This document shows positions 51,133 through 51,774 of a stretch of DNA of 51,774 bases, one piece after another (the first letter of the stretch is position 1; each line of letters begins with the position of its first letter). The stretch is from Stenotrophomonas humi (GTDB taxonomy: Bacteria > Pseudomonadota > Gammaproteobacteria > Xanthomonadales > Xanthomonadaceae). Both the position numbers and the translations under genes were made by a program. The notes beneath the pieces are model-generated. The model made no database searches and was not told where the DNA came from. It worked only from the letters and a program-made list of their open reading frames with translations. The stretch is from contig NZ_LDJI01000017.1 in the NCBI RefSeq assembly GCF_001431415.1, forward strand, positions 1-51,774, read 5' to 3'.

Positions 51133-51774
51133 ATGCGCCAGTTCCTCCGCCTGATGTTGCTTGTCGTCGCGGCGATTTCGATTTCCGGGTGTGGCTACAA
51201 CGCCATCCAGCAGAAGGACGAAGCGGTCAAGGCCGGCTGGTCCGAGGTGCTGAACCAATACAAGCGCCGCGCCGACCTGATCCCCAACCTGGTCAATACC
51301 GTGCAGGGCTACGCCCAGCAGGAGCGGCAGGTGCTGACCGAGGTCACCAACGCCCGTGCCAAGGTCGGGCAGATCCAGGTCAACGCCGATGATGCAGCCT
51401 CGCTGCAACAGTTCCAGCAGGCGCAGGGTGAACTGGGCAGCGCGCTGTCGCGGCTGCTGGTGGTCAGCGAGAACTACCCGACGTTGAAGTCGGACCAGAA
51501 TTTCCGCGATCTGCAGGCGCAGCTGGAAGGAACCGAAAACCGCATCACCGTGGCGCGTGGCCGTTACATCCAGCTGGTGCAGGACTACAACACCTACATC
51601 CGCTCGTTCCCGCAGGTGATCACCGCCAAGATGTTCGGTTATGCGGCCAAGCCCAATTTCACCGTCGACAACGAGGCGCAGATTTCGCAGCCGCCGGAAG
51701 TGAAGTTCGGCAGCCCGCAGCCGGCCACGCAGCCGCAGCAGAGCCCGCCGCCAGCGCCGGCCCCGGCGCAGTGA
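51133..51774 (+). CDS. lemA: LemA family lipoprotein
   Basis: A 213-residue LemA protein. The signal peptide ends in the lipobox ISGC, with Cys20 as the lipid anchor, so it is a membrane-attached lipoprotein rather than the more common single-helix form. The LemA helical core follows: YNAIQQKDEAVKAGWSEVLNQYKRRADLIPNLVNTVQGYA, and VLTEVTNARAKVGQ, YNTYIRSFPQVITAKMFGY. The last 40 residues are proline- and glutamine-rich. The stop is the last codon of the window. In related genomes a TPM-domain gene usually follows; it would be beyond this window. Confidence 0.92.
   Translation: MRQFLRLMLLVVAAISISGCGYNAIQQKDEAVKAGWSEVLNQYKRRADLIPNLVNTVQGYAQQERQVLTEVTNARAKVGQIQVNADDAASLQQFQQAQGELGSALSRLLVVSENYPTLKSDQNFRDLQAQLEGTENRITVARGRYIQLVQDYNTYIRSFPQVITAKMFGYAAKPNFTVDNEAQISQPPEVKFGSPQPATQPQQSPPPAPAPAQ

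Noticed and set aside
1..51774. CRISPR array, insertion sequence, prophage or tRNA genes
   Set aside because: I saw no regularly spaced direct repeats of 25-40 bases, no transposase or integrase motifs, and no tRNA cloverleaf ends.

Overview
The window is a core chromosomal segment of a GC-rich gammaproteobacterium of the Xanthomonadaceae (Lysobacteraceae), most likely Stenotrophomonas or a close relative. This rests on the gene order (ribH-nusB-thiL; rsmI-rnpB-mraZ-dcw; lpxC-dciA-M23 peptidase-secA), on typical xanthomonad families (roadblock/small GTPase set, hemP-TonB receptor-DUF6607, Nudix-ThiE fusion), and on palindromic intergenic repeats. The genus is an inference. I see no insertion sequence, prophage, tRNA, rRNA operon or CRISPR array.

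Layout: (1) 38-3944, plus strand: riboflavin (ribH), transcription (nusB) and thiamine (thiL) genes, then two roadblock/LC7 proteins and a small GTPase resembling a reduced 'conservon'. (2) 4062-8080, minus strand: tightly overlapping lpoA, yraN, a membrane metal-dependent hydrolase and a GlcD/DLD-type FAD dehydrogenase, divergent from rsmI. (3) 9199-9553: the RNase P RNA gene, flanked by hairpin-rich repeats, then an NRDE/TANGO2 gene on the minus strand. (4) 10842-25906: the division and cell wall (dcw) cluster mraZ-rsmH-ftsL-ftsI-murE-murF-mraY-ftsW-murG-murC-ftsQ-ftsA-ftsZ, nearly all joined by 1- to 11-base overlaps. ddl, which usually lies between murC and ftsQ in gammaproteobacteria, is absent and replaced by a 32-codon bridging ORF. 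(5) 26211-31846: lpxC, dciA (helicase loader), a LytM/M23 peptidase and secA. (6) 32045-42985: a mixed metabolic and transport region (Nudix-ThiE fusion, metF, DUF proteins, proP, dusB, nupC-rbsK, aldo/keto reductase). (7) 43200-46888: a Fur-controlled heme uptake locus. (8) 46938-51774: a DUF486 membrane protein, an OmpR-type two-component pair followed by diacylglycerol kinase (ColRS-like setting), a TerC protein and a LemA lipoprotein.

The main theme is envelope growth: peptidoglycan precursor synthesis, septal synthesis, lipid A synthesis, PBP activation (LpoA), protein export (SecA), phospholipid recycling (DgkA) and an envelope-type sensor. The dcw cluster is headed by a strong promoter, a 10-bp-phased array of GG(G) motifs suited to MraZ autoregulation, and, further upstream, a perfect DnaA-box 9-mer.

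No clearly new multi-gene defence or metabolic system is visible. The least explained items are the roadblock/GTPase set, the two translationally coupled mini-ORFs in the dcw operon and the loss of ddl, the heme-linked DUF6607 protein, the DUF3228-DUF2809 coupled pair, and a membrane protein made of four internal repeats. All identifications come from reading translated sequence by eye; no database search was run.
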